Below, piece after piece: positions 35,138 through 45,999 of a stretch of 64,000 nt of DNA. Both the position numbers and the translations under genes were made by a program. How positions within the stretch are numbered: the first letter of the stretch is position 1; each line of letters opens with the position of its first letter. The notes under the pieces are model-generated. The model worked only from the letters and a program-made list of their open reading frames with translations, had not been told where the DNA came from and ran no database searches. Source of the DNA: Physcomitrium patens (lineage: Eukaryota; Streptophyta; Bryopsida; Funariales; Funariaceae); NCBI RefSeq assembly GCF_000002425.4, contig NC_037266.1, forward strand, positions 7,071,180 to 7,135,179, in the 5' to 3' direction.

Positions 35138-35271
35138 TATTAAAATTACTAAGGTAAGTTAGGATTTGTAGCTCCAGAATTTAATAACATTATTCATAAT
35201 ACTTAAACAAAGTTTTACATTATTTTTATCTTATTGAGGGGCACACCCAAGAGAGTTGCAATTCCTTGACA
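35138..35271 (-). repeat. Copia-1 5' LTR (right copy)
   Basis: On the minus strand it starts TGTCAAGGAATTGC and ends AATTTTAATA, just before the primer-binding site. At 134 bases it is a short LTR. It resembles the left copy at 2920-3040. Confidence 0.75.
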
Positions 35272-35358
35272 GAATGCAATGTATTCCTATTTGTTTTTAC
35301 TTACTATAGATTGATTAATTGGATTTTATTTATTTATGATTTCTAATAATATCGTTAG

Positions 35359-35395
35359 TGGGTGTACAAATGGTAGTAAGAATGGTGAATTTAAG
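35359..35395 (+). CDS. Candidate exon 3 of the split host gene
   Basis: The 37-nt segment lies between an acceptor ATCGTTAG and donor AAG|GTATG. It is in phase with candidate exons 2868-2908 and 35468-35552. Such a short segment is weak evidence by itself. Confidence 0.25.
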
Positions 35396-35467
35396 GTATG
35401 TGACTTAATTTCATTTGTACATTATTGCTAAATGCTGTAAGTGTTTTTACTATCAAACTTCACCTAG

Positions 35468-35552
35468 GAGATGGTACCATGGCAATTATTACAACGCCAT
35501 TGATGATGCTCAATTAATTGCTGGTGTAGTGAGCAAATCTACATGCAACTAG
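35468..35552 (+). CDS. Candidate last exon of the split host gene
   Basis: After the acceptor ACTTCACCTAG the frame reads RRWYHGNYYNAIDDAQLIAG and ends VVSKSTCN with TAG at 35550-35552. The segment looks protein-like and its base composition is higher in GC than the retroelements on the left. In the other phase-compatible frame the product ends earlier, at WQLLQRH. I do not recognise the family. Confidence 0.3.
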
Positions 35553-37296
35553 ACCGTACACAAGGCTTTTATTACCTTTATTACGATTAGTACCTTTATT
35601 TGTTGCTGTATATGAAATAAAAACATTTTTTTAAAAATCCTATTTCTATAATATCAAAATATTTTTAATTTTTTATAATTGTATCATATTTTGATAAAAA
35701 CACTGGATTGGTTTTGGATAGAGTATAAATATATACATTTATTTTAAAAGAAAATTAACTCATAATAATTTGTTTAAAATGTTACAAGATATCCGTCTAA
35801 ATACAGCTTATACATCATTCATAAGAATATAAAACATGAAATAAACTTGGTTGCATCGATATTAGACTTGCAAAAAACAGCATGATTTTTTTTAGTACCA
35901 TTATTGTTTGTTGAATACTTTTACCACTTACTAAAACTATCCAGAAAAAACAAGGTCCAAACAAACTTTCGGATGGATGAAAATACAACTCATGGAAGTG
36001 AATGGAGAACCTCTATTCTGTACATCCGCTTCCTGCAGCTGATGCTCCACAGCGGCATTTCCCGTCGGAGGAGAGCACCGAAAGAAAAACGGTGTCTGTG
36101 CTCCAGTCTGCTCGACCCACCGTAGAGAGTGGGTTGAAGCATCCATTTGTGGCTACAATCCAAACCTTAGTCTCAAAATTTATTTTATTTTATTTTATTT
36201 TAATCGAGGATCCGACTCATGCACTGTGAAAAGTGGTGAAAGTTTGAAATTCTGAGCAGGAGAAGCAGAAGATTGTGTCTGATTGACAACCATTTTTTTC
36301 TTTTTCTCTATGTACCATGAAGGAATAGGTGAATGGCAAGTAAAGATTATGAAGCACGTGTAACTGGATGTTTCTAAGAACGAGTAGGGAATTGGTGCGG
36401 GTTAAGTTAACAAGTTTATTGTTACCGTGTTTAGAGTTTGGCAGAGCTGTTGCAGACCAATCAGCGGGGATTGATGAACAACATTCTGAATCCTGTCAAA
36501 CATTCAAAACCATTTTAAGGTGCAAAAGATTGGTCGACTACTTTTAATGTCTTGTTAGAAATCATGGTTTGTATGAGTCAGCATCTATTTTATTCAACAG
36601 ATGAATCAAGCTGCTCATACCAAGTAAGATACTTACAACTCGGGTTGTTCAAATATAGTGGCATCGAGTAGGTTTAAAACCACTTGTGGAGGATGACAAT
36701 CTCAAGATTATGCGAGAGAGTTGTGTGTGGGCGAGTCATGGAAAGGAGCGTGCCTCATCACTTGTAACAGGAATGAATATCTGCACTAGTTACGTCAGTC
36801 AATGTGTGAGCAGGTTCTTGAGCGTATGATATCTTTTTTTAATGTATGGTCAGACAGTTACCAATCATCTGGTTTCGAGTTACCCTCAATCGGAGGAGTG
36901 GCATGTTTTTTTGTAGTTTTGGCACATCCCCAAAACTTTCATGGAAAAATTTTGAAAGGCCACGTTATCTAGTCCTGGTTAGGTCTTTGATCCTCTGAAC
37001 GTCCTGTCGCTGCGAAATAAGAACTCCCGTCAGTTCGTGCAAGAGCCCTGCAATCCCAATCCGGATCTTCAAGTGCATGCTCTTTAACTTCAATCCAGTT
37101 TCCATGATGCTTCCCTTGCCCCGTACTCACCATATTATACATATCTACGTAACCACCAATGGGTGCTTGAGTTTAAGAAGGGCGCCTCAGCGACTGTTTG
37201 AAGGACCACGTAGAATTCACAGTTGTCCAATATGTTCAGGATCGTTACACAAGTCGTTCAAGAATGTCCTTAGTTGTAAAAATGGCAATGTTTGGT
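35553..37296. other. Intergenic DNA between the two host genes
   Basis: AT-rich to 35900, then mixed composition. The piece 36000-36140 is GC-rich with several overlapping open frames on both strands, none recognised. It probably includes the 3' ends of both flanking transcripts. I see no clear polyadenylation signal or second gene. Confidence 0.45.
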
Positions 37297-37957
37297 TTAA
37301 TTGGGATCTGCAGTGGACAAGGTCGAAGCGTCCATATTAATCTCCGGCCACAGCAAAGACTCCTGTTGAAATGAGTATGATGATTGCTGGTGTTGGTAAC
37401 TATGCTGGAGATAGGTGCCCTCCTCGTGATCGTGATCCTCAGGCACTGGATCAGTCTCATTGGAATCGTTTGGTTCAACAGAATTATTGTCGAGCAACAT
37501 CTGCTTGCTTGACCTGGATGACCAGCTCTTGCTATCTTTACTCACTTGATCATCCTCAGGGCTACCCTTATTATTCGACCTTGCTGTCAGGCTGTTTGCT
37601 TTAACTGCTTCGATCACACCGTTTCCGCCGTGATTCTTGAGCAACCTTGCAATCTTGGTTTGCACACGAACATCGCTGGATCCATTTACTGAGGGTTTTG
37701 ACGTGTAGAGAGCACCACTGGATCCTGCTTTCTCATCGGCTGAGGATTGCCTCTCTCCATCCAGGACGTCGATCCCTTCAATAGTCGGAGGGGGATGGGG
37801 AGGGGGAGCGACTGTCCGAGACCTGTGCCGTCTTCGTGATGATCCAGAGCAGGTGTGTTTCCCGACGTACGTGACCTCGAAAATGGAAGGGTCCTGGACT
37901 GTTGGTTGCACCATCTTCTTTGCACGGCAATCCACCATGCCACATTTGTAGTATCCT
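37297..37957 (-). CDS. WRKY exon 4: zinc finger half and C-terminal tail
   Basis: The exon starts after GATATCAG with AGGATACTAC, completing the split arginine codon. It encodes GYYKCGMVDC, the rest of the zinc finger ending GKHTC, and a tail rich in Ser, His and Gln with a PPPHPPP run near the start. It ends at TAA with the sequence STADPN. Codon use and GC are normal for a functional gene. Confidence 0.88.
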
Positions 37958-39621
37958 CTGATATCCAAATCCATCACATCATGTGAGCATTCAGATGTAG
38001 GGCCAGATATCGCGACAAACACGAACGTCCTTGTTTCTTCCCATAAGTTTCTAAACGATCAACATCATAATCTAAACGTTTTATCGCGATTTATCAGCGG
38101 TGGCACCCTCAAATTGTCCTGGACTGAATAAGGGACATGATCTACCATTGACGACTCGATGTGTAGGATTCGTTTACGTCGATATCAACGACACCACAGT
38201 TACACCAAGTGGGTGTCAAATTTGATTGGTTACTGCACGACCTTTACCTGCAAAAGTTGGAATTCTGAATTGTTTTGTTGCCATATTTCTTCCAGCCGCG
38301 ATGGTCGTCATCGGGAATGGCCTTTTTCTTGTCCCGGCCAGGCTTCATTTTCTGGAACACCACTGTTACGGTGGTCTCCCCCTCCGAGAACTCCTCTCTG
38401 AATTGCCACCCTCCAGAACCCACTCTTAGTTTAAGTTCGTGAGGCGCTTAATCTCCGTGCTTCGAACGCAACTGAGGACGACTTGCAATCAAGCGCTTGC
38501 TACTCAAAAACTAGTTCAAAGAATTGGTGATGATAATGCACGGAGATGACAATGTAAGGTACCTGTCTCGTTTTAAGCTGGATTGACGAAGGCCACTGCG
38601 ACCGTTGAATTTACTTCCAATGTTTCGGTCATCATGTTCCGAGAACCCTCTTCCATCTTTGTCAGCGTCTGGCAATTTAAGTTGACAGGTTGATGAACTT
38701 TGGTGCGGCGCTTCGACTGGAACAAGGGAATCTTCCAGGTTGGTAACTTGGGCTTCTGATAGCATGCTCCAAGTGTTGTCCAACATGGGACTGGGTAATT
38801 CTGCGAAATCCTGCCCCTGTTGATGCTCCTCGTTAGAGCTCAACAACCCCATGGACTGCTGCAGCTGTTTTTCATCATCTGCGGATCACTTCGATATGGT
38901 TTGAGTACTAGAACCAGAAAGACCTGAAAAAACCTTGGAATCACCGAAACCACCAATGGAGAAACTTGCCATTTTAATGGACACTACGGCAGTGAGAGTA
39001 CGGCAAAGGGCTGGCAAAAACAAGGCCATGAACTTACCTGCTTGAGCAATGGAAGTCGGTAACTGTCCGATCTGCGAAGTCTTGTTCATGTATAAGTTCC
39101 CAATGCTCCATGCGTCACACAACCTTGGAGCGTATGTTGAGGAGTCGGTAAAGGGATTAGATAAATCAAGATGCTCCTTGATCAGCGATACAGGCAGAGG
39201 GCTTGCGGGAGAAGACATTCATCTTGGTTGAGGAATTAGGATTTGAGGAAGGATTTTCGGGGAATAAATTGTCTACCAAGTCAGTATCTGGTGATGGAAG
39301 AGAACCGGTGTGCGAAATGATCTCCTTGAGTCGGGTGAGCGCAAGGTGACACCAATCCATTGAATTTTCCAGCCTCGATTTCAAGATCTTCAGGAGTCGA
39401 GGAGATATCTCATCGTTGGATTTCTGCTCCGCAATCGATGGATGCTCGTCCGAAGTTTCGCCCTCAGCGGCATAGACTACGAGCATATCCCACAGAGCTT
39501 CCTGGTGAATTATGGCCCTGCTCAACATCTCCTTCACCTTGTGCACGCACTGCGCAGAGGCCCATTGGCTTCCTGCTCTCATCCACGGCAGGTCCTGCCG
39601 AGGGTTCCCTGCATTCTCCAT
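37297..39621 (-). CDS. WRKY transcription factor with variant WKKYGNK domain (four exons)
   Basis: Proposed exons on the minus strand are 39621-39277, 38858-38563, 38424-38248 and 37957-37297. They total 1479 nt, giving 492 residues, and every junction is GT-AG and in phase. The domain lies at about residues 258-309: WKKYGNK instead of WRKYGQK, then C-X4-C-X23-H-X-C zinc ligands (C278, C283, H307, C309). A phase-2 intron splits the arginine codon before GYYKC, the classic WRKY-domain intron position. The HXC ending is the group III form, but the C-X4-C spacing is that of other groups. Residues 1-115 are helical-looking with HKVKEML and no known motif. The C-terminal tail (310-492) starts with a basic RRRHRSR stretch (possible nuclear signal) and is Ser/His/Gln-rich. 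WRKY proteins bind W-boxes (TTGAC) in the nucleus. The two heptapeptide changes could alter that binding. The first exon boundary is the least certain. Confidence 0.85.
38248..38424 (-). CDS. WRKY exon 3: WKKYGNK half of the domain
   Basis: The 177-nt exon runs from acceptor AACTAAG to donor TGCAG|GTAAAGG. It encodes a lysine-rich segment (QKMKPGRDKKK), DDDHRGWKKYGNK and IQNSNFC. Intron lengths on its two sides are 138 and 290 bases. Confidence 0.85.
38563..38858 (-). CDS. WRKY exon 2
   Basis: The 296-nt exon starts after CTGCAG (a second acceptor three bases further on is possible) and ends GACAG|GTACCT. It encodes an acidic, Ser/Gln-rich linker with no recognised motif. Confidence 0.75.
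39277..39621 (-). CDS. WRKY exon 1
   Basis: The ATG at 39621 begins MENAGNPRQDLPWM. The frame stays open to TGA at 39166. To join exon 2 in frame I use the donor TTG|GTAGAC at 39277/39276. A much stronger donor, CAG|GTAAGTT at 39035/39034, lies beyond the in-frame stop, so its use would truncate the protein. Confidence 0.6.
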
Positions 39622-40387
39622 GCCACCGTCAAGTTGCCCGAACTGCCACGAAGAATCAAATCAAACTTGCTCTGCCTTGCACAGACTATAAGAGATTGTG
39701 TGTCAGGATGAAAGGGCTGAACACCTTGCGATTTCACCAGTGCAAACAGTCTTCAAGTTCTGTTGGGCCATGAAACGACAGATCAATGGTCTTTGGCGAC
39801 AAAGTCTTTCCCAATGATTTCGTCATTCTAGCAGCTACCTAGAGTCAAACTCTACCGACTGTGGCTTTTCGGCTGATTTACGTAAAGCTTACGAGGTGCA
39901 ACATGTTGTACGCGTCTTAGACATTACTGGGCACCTGAAGCGCTGGATGACTGGGCCAATTCGATGAGCCTCCCCACTTCTCACTGCTGTGACTGGTTTT
40001 AGAATAGTCGCAAACGGAGTAGGCGTATCAAACAATAATAGGTTGCTATAGCTTAATGCTGCTGTACCTAGAAGTTAACTTGCGAACAGCATGACTAACT
40101 ACGTCTCTCTCGAAAGCTCAGTAGCAACTCCGTCAGAAGTCAGCTCCTTTTTTAATTCCTCGTCCTGATTCTGGACCGTCAGCTAACTTCCAACCGCCAA
40201 TGCCCTACTGCTAACGATTCAAATTGTCTTGCTTATCTCACAAGCAGCAACTTGGTGCTGCGAATGTCATCGGCAACTTAGTCGCATCAAAACGTACATT
40301 GTCACGAGCGACTTTTTTCAGGACCCACAGCGCTCCAATCCGGAGGCCGCATGGCGCTCTCTTCATAGCCGAAACAGTCTGATTTTC

Positions 40388-40393
40388 TTGACC
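40388..40393 (+). promoter_or_regulatory. W-box TTGACC upstream of the WRKY gene
   Basis: TTGACC is the core WRKY-binding element. It lies about 770 bases upstream of the start codon and could mediate self-regulation, which is common in this family. A single hexamer may also occur by chance. Confidence 0.4.
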
Positions 40394-40530
40394 ACGGAAA
40401 TTTCCGACCTATGTGCTGGCATGCAACTGCGGGCTGGTACTGTCTAAAAAACCTAACTTTATCTATCCTCCGGCACAAAGTGTGGCAAATTGGCCGGAAT
40501 GAGTGCGGGCTCATTTTCAACTCCTTTTCA

Positions 40531-40726
40531 CGTGATGGTCCCTGTCAACTCATACACAGCTACAACAGGGAAAACAGTGGATGCTCCCCTGTGTATATTC
40601 TCACGTGATGGTCCCTGTCAACTCATACACAGCTACAACACGGAAAACAAAGGTTGCTCCCCTGTGTATATTCTCACGCGATGGTCCCTGTCAACTCATA
40701 CACAGCTCCCCTGTGTATATTCTCAC
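40531..40726 (+). repeat. Tandem 73-bp repeats with G-box motifs, upstream of WRKY
   Basis: Units are 40531-40603, 40604-40676 and 40677-40726. The first two are 73 bases and nearly identical. The third has lost about 23 internal bases. Each unit starts at GATGGTCCCTGTCAACTC and contains GTCAA (complement of the W-box core TTGAC). CACGTG G-boxes lie at the start of units one (40529-40534) and two (40602-40607); the third is CACGCG. Confidence 0.85.
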
Positions 40727-40785
40727 TACACACACCGTAATCATAAATCCCACTTTTAACCTTCAACTACCCCTTGGGATGCTTC

Positions 40786-40838
40786 GAATATACACAGGGG
40801 AGCATAGACCCATAACAAGCGCACATCCACTGTTTTCC
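40786..40838 (-). repeat. Inverted partial copy of the 73-bp unit
   Basis: GAATATACACAGGGGAGCAT (40786-40805) and ATCCACTGTTTTCC (40825-40838) are reverse complements of two adjacent parts of the tandem unit, separated by 19 extra bases. The pair could form a large stem with the tandem array. Confidence 0.85.
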
Positions 40839-40839
40839 A

Positions 40840-43369
40840 GGTTGCTATCTTCCAGTAAACAGCATGAATGAAAAGCTAGATCGAAATCAAGAAGTCATAG
40901 CTCAGCTTCGATAACTCCAGAAGCGAAAAACCAGTCAAGCCTTTGGCGACGATTTGGGAGAGACATGGTAGGGCAGTCTCGTCGATGCTGCTAGAAAAGG
41001 CTGCACGAGCAATGAGGGTGTTGACCACAGGCCCCGAAGTTGTTGGCATATGTGCGGCCGGTTGTCAGTCTCGTCAGGAGCATCCACGAGGTAGGATCCA
41101 TTTGGTCAGAGCCAATAGCCAGGAGCCATAGGCATAGCCAGATCCAGGTGCTTCTCCTCATTAACTCAAAACTTCCCTCGTGTAATCCGTTTCCGCCATT
41201 TCCTCCTAGTTTTCCACACTGGAATTTTCATCAAAACCCTGAAGTCACTGCTCTACTAAAGTCCTTAACGCCATGCTCACTTCATACCAGCCAGTCTTGC
41301 TGTGTGGGCAGCACTAGATTTTTTTACTCTCACATCCTTTTAGCATGCACCACTAGTTTATGTTTATATACATGTACACATATACACAGGTATACACAAA
41401 CATATACAGATAGCTTCACAAGCAAAGAACCACGAAGGAATTGTTGGATGCCGAGTGACTGTGGAGAAAGGGATTGGAGCCTCAAAATTCTCACTTGCTG
41501 GGTTGCTTAGTTCAGACGTGAGTTGAGCTCCTTCATCGTCTTTCTTCCTTTGTGTTTCTTTTTCGTTACTTTACTTCATCTTTGTTTCTTTTTTTCTTCT
41601 CGTTGGATGTGGTGTGGCAGTTGACCAACTCAAAGCCTCAACTTCCTAGTCCTCAATGAGATATTAAAAAGTTAAATAGACAAATAGTCATGCAGATGCA
41701 TTGTTTTGTCAAAGAGTTGATTGTTGGGCTCCACGTGGCAACACAAGTATTAAATGACTGGACTCCTTGTAAACATTCTAGATGGAGAGACACTGGTGGT
41801 ATGTGTGGACTCTCAATTGAAAGAACTGGAGAATTATAGGATATATAACAAATAAAAGAAAAAAAGAATCATTTTCCCTCCAGGAGGTCTTAGTACAGAG
41901 GTTCCTTCCTAGAGGTTGAGTTCCTAGCTACATCAAATGGTCAAGCCTTCCATTTTGGACCCAATCAAACAACTCCATACCAGGACAAAACTTGTCAATG
42001 AAGAAGTAATGTCCAGAGCTTTTTATTCATTTAGCTGTGCATCTTATTAACCATCATTCTAGAGTGCTCCGCCACAGTTACATCCAGTAAAAAATTAAAA
42101 GAAAAATGAAGCCCAAGGAAAGTGAACAAATGGGATCCACAACTTTGATTCTGCTCTAAGAAATGTGGCTCCCATCTTTGAAGGGAGTATATTCCTAATC
42201 TAACTAGAAAATGCCAAACATGTGGGATCCCAGCACTCGACACAATGCTGCTTGGTCCATCAAACAGGGAGAAAGAGACAAAAAAAACAAAACAAAATCT
42301 GTTGCACAAATTTAGCAATTCAATGTTTGAAGTAGGTTATTTTCATAGGTTATTTTATTATTTTGTGATGCTGAGATGCTATACTATAAATACTACATGT
42401 TTGCTGATGTCATCCAAATGTAGGATTCATATTCATGAAGACCAAGCAAGTTATCCAATGTTAGGACAGAGCATAATACAAGAATATGTTGTGCATTTTC
42501 TGTTGCATTCGATTGGATTCAATTTCTCATAACTCCATTCTGTCCAAACTATTTTTTTTGTGAACCTCGATCAAAAAGTGCAGTGGTCACATGAATTACA
42601 ATTTTTTTAATCTTTAAATCATTGCTTTTTATGATTCATGATGTCACAAAAAGATTTCTGTAGATTATATTCATTTGGAATACTTTTTATATTTTACATG
42701 AACAGATTTTTGCTATTGGGTGATCATTGATTATTGCTTGAATGAGTTTTCTAATTTTTGATATTTTTTCAAAATGAATCGACATTGATATTTTTTTATC
42801 ATTTTCTGTTGCTTTTTATTTGAAATTAGATTTAATTTAAAATAAATAAGAAAATCATGCAATTTATTACATCATTCAATTTGCATAAGTTGCACATGTA
42901 TGCATAATATCTTCATTATGTGATCCTTTATGTATATAATTTTATTTTTTTAAAAAAAATATAAATAAAAAAATCTAAATGACATGTAAACAATGATTAT
43001 TTTTTCAATTATATTTATTTTTTATTTAGAATATAAAAGTAAGAATCATTATTATGATCTAATAATAACTTCATAAAGTAAGTGTATTGTCAATTCTTAT
43101 ATTCTACATCAACTAGAATATGAAAGATATAAAAAACAAACCTGTGAACTGTTCTCTATGTTGACATTTTGCAAATGCCTTGAAATTGTATATACCAATA
43201 TATATAATATAAATTATTCAAATACTTTTATATTTCATTTTAAGTCATTTTATAAAATAATAAGGTAATTTGTTATTTCTTTTCTTAATTTTAATATATA
43301 CATGAAATTTGAAGAAATTGATTTGTTAAAATTTTATAATTTTATAATTTTATGATTTTAAAAACTAAG
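40840..43369. other. Intergenic DNA without recognised gene
   Basis: Composition is mixed to about 42.3 kb and then AT-rich. The open frames here (for example 41040-41510 plus, 42031-42318 minus) show no motif. A pyrimidine-rich TTTCTTTTTTTCTTCTC tract lies near 41585. I see no retroelement domain until the gypsy D LTR. Confidence 0.5.
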
Positions 43370-44551
43370 TATCAGGGACATAAATATTTACATACATTAA
43401 GAAGAGTTATGTAGAAATAAGTAAAAGTAAGCAAATTTGATAATATCTTGTGAAGTAGCTTCTTAAAAACTTTATACATGTAGATTTGGCTTTATCCATG
43501 TTTATGAATGATTGATAGATTAAAAGCTTAGCAAACAAGTTGGCCACTTATAGTAGAAGTTTGCTATGTGGCACACATATGAAATTTGTCTTACAAGTTG
43601 GACACATGTTGGAGGTCCTATAGAACATCATTACATAGCTTCTAGTTAGATAATATATATAGAAATAAAAGTAAAGCCTTCTTCTCTCTTGTCAACACTT
43701 TTCTTGTTCTTAGTCTTGTTTCAAGAGTTTCTAGTCTTCTTCACTTTAGCAATACCTATTCTAATTCTAATATAATATTAGCTTTGAATAATTATCTATT
43801 CTTTTCTAGTAACACAAGAATGTATTGATATTTTTATTCTTTGTAATTCATAACCTTGAAAATTAAACAAGAATTTTGATTCACCATTCTTATTATTTTT
43901 TTGAAATAAGTCAATTATTTCACTTCTTTTGTTGTATTTTAAAGGCAACAAACTACTTATCTTTAAATTAATACATTTTTATTTTCTAACATTGATTCTT
44001 TTATTAAAAAGAGTAAACTATCTTTATTTATAGAATTTTTTATTTAATACTAGAAGTTACAAATTATATTTTTCTAACTTGATTTGTAGATTTGTTAGAG
44101 TTATTTGTTATAGAAATAAAAGAAAAAATTATAGATGCTATACTTGGCAGAAATAAGAATTGATTGCAACTATTGTGGATCTTCACAAGCTTGTCAATAT
44201 TTTTAAGGTGGAAATTTCATATATTATTAATATCAATTATGATGGTAGTTTTTCTATATCTATTGAAGAAGTTAACAATGAGATCCAATGTTTATACTAA
44301 AAAGTTGTGGAATTAAGAAAAGCAAGTAGAACAACCTGACAATTGAACTAAACAAGTCTTATTATTACATGTACAATAGAAACAAAGATTAATATGCCAT
44401 AGAAGTTTAATAAAGCTAGATTAAAATTTTGAGGAATTTTACATGAATATAAGGTTATATCCTTCTCAATATCTTGATGGATTAACTCATTAAGCCCTAT
44501 ATAAGGTTAGATCCTTCTCAAAAGCTTTTAGTAATAGCCATGCTAATTTTC

Positions 44552-44592
<41 letters not shown>

Positions 44593-44651
44593 TGCTTCTT
44601 CGAAAAAGTGTCACTTATTCATTCGCTTTCATTGAATTCTTGTCTTTGATA
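43370..44651 (+). repeat. Gypsy D 5' LTR with internal insertion
   Basis: It starts TATCAGGGACATAAATA and ends TCTTTGATA. It is colinear with the complement of the gypsy B LTR, including GTTGGAGGTCCTATAGAACAT and the (AT)n run at 44557-44590. About 700 extra bases (roughly 43790-44510) of unrecognised AT-rich DNA are inserted. A TATATATAGAAATAAAAG box lies near 43655. Confidence 0.8.
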
Positions 44652-44899
44652 GATTGACAAAAATATACTTATAATATTAGAGCTTTGTCTTTTTTTGATT
44701 AAGAATAGATTACTCATTTTTTTAATAAGACATAAGTATATCAGAAACTAATATTATTTTTACTATTTCTTGTGTTTTTAAATTCTTTCTTTTATTTGTT
44801 TTAAAAAAAATTAGATATTTTTTCTTCTAAATATTATTATAATAGAGCTTCTTAAAATGAAGAGAATAATAGTACAAATACAAGAATAATTAAAGAAAT

Positions 44900-45820
44900 T
44901 AATACTTATGATGCATCAACTCAATTTACTACAATAAAGAGGAATAAGAATTACAAAAAGTAGAGATATAGATATAATTGGAGCTCCTTCAATATCTACA
45001 CCAAATCATATTCCCTCTTCCATGGTGGAATACCATTCAAGTATTAGAAAATCAAGAATTATCTTACTTGAGAAATTTGATGGTGCAAGCCCAAAATTTC
45101 AATGATTTATTAATCAAGTATAATTACTAATTGAACTTCAATATCAAAGCTATCTAATTCCAGCATCACAAGTTAAGTTTATTGAAACACTACTTTTTGA
45201 TTCTATATTATCATGGTTTTTATCTTTTTTTCAACAATGTGATTCAATATTAAAAAATTTAAAATCTTTTTTGGTAAACTTTTGATGTATATATAGAGAA
45301 TATGATGCAATACATGTTACAACAAATAAGATCCATATTTTGTGACAAAAAAATCAATCTATAATATTATATGTTTTATAATTTCAACAACTTATGATTG
45401 ATATCAAGTAGGATGACACTATACTTATTTGCCAATTTCTTTATAGATTACAATATGAGATAAAGAAATTGATGCTTAGTTTACATAATCTTCAAACATT
45501 GAGTTAAGCAATTGATTTTGTTATAAAGTTTGTCAATTGAATTTTTGAATTTTAGTCTAGAAATTAGATAAGTAGACCTCAACATTATAATTTAATGGCA
45601 ATACCAACATCTTGTGAGTACATACCTTTGAAAGTAGAGGATATGCAAATTGATGCCATATATTTTAAATTACTTATTAAAAAAGAAAAGACTTATCATT
45701 ATTAAGAAGAATTGTGTTTATAATTTGAAGAACCAAAGCATACTAGTCAAATTTGTCTAAAGAAATGATGCAATTATAAAATAAAAAGTACAACTATCAA
45801 AGAAGACAATATGTCAAAAA
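44900..45820 (+). pseudogene. Gypsy D gag remnant
   Basis: Reads like gypsy B gag: RKSRIILLEKFDGASPKFQ, a stop, FINQV, then IPASQVKFIETLLFDSILSWF and LKSFLVNF. A degraded knuckle and SENEFVQLQ-like end (NMSKNEFVQLQ) are visible near 45810. Many stops. Confidence 0.8.
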
Positions 45821-45999
45821 ATGAGTTTGTCCAACTACAATAGGAACCATATGGTTGAAACCTTGCAAATACCTAATGATGGTCCTATTCTCTTTTCAAA
45901 ATTTTCTCCTTATTTTATAATAGATGTTAATTTAGGATCTAAAAATTACAATACCTCTATCTTATTAAATTCAAGAGCCTTAGTAAAACGAAATTAGAT

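Larger units (their letters stand above)
2920..35271 (-). mobile_element. Copia-1: minus-strand Ty1/copia element that hosts the whole nest
   Basis: Similar short sequences at 2920-3040 and 35138-35271 in the same orientation are read as its two LTRs. Next to the right copy, plus bases 35126-35137 are the complement of the primer-binding site TGATATCAGAGC (usual form TGGTATCAGAGC), which fixes the strand. Copia domains on the minus strand follow in the right order: a decayed CCHC-like finger near 34.3 kb, integrase at 30.27-30.52 kb, reverse transcriptase near 28.5-29.3 kb and RNase H at 7.4-7.8 kb. Gypsy A, copia-2, solo LTR T1 and others lie inside it. No clean 5-bp target duplication is visible at the outer ends (ATATC on the left, GAATG on the right), so the outer boundaries are less certain than the interior. 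Confidence 0.75.

Noticed and set aside
37371-37943. Several plus and minus frames over WRKY exon 4
   Set aside because: They are shadows of the long, well-supported exon 4 frame and lack any motif.
38886-39218. 110-codon minus frame overlapping the end of WRKY exon 1
   Set aside because: A stop lies directly before its first ATG and it overlaps the exon 1 frame. It cannot join exon 2 in frame from the strong donor. It is probably intron sequence.
40531-40726. CRISPR-like array
   Set aside because: There are only three units with no unique spacers, next to a plant gene. It is a simple tandem duplication.
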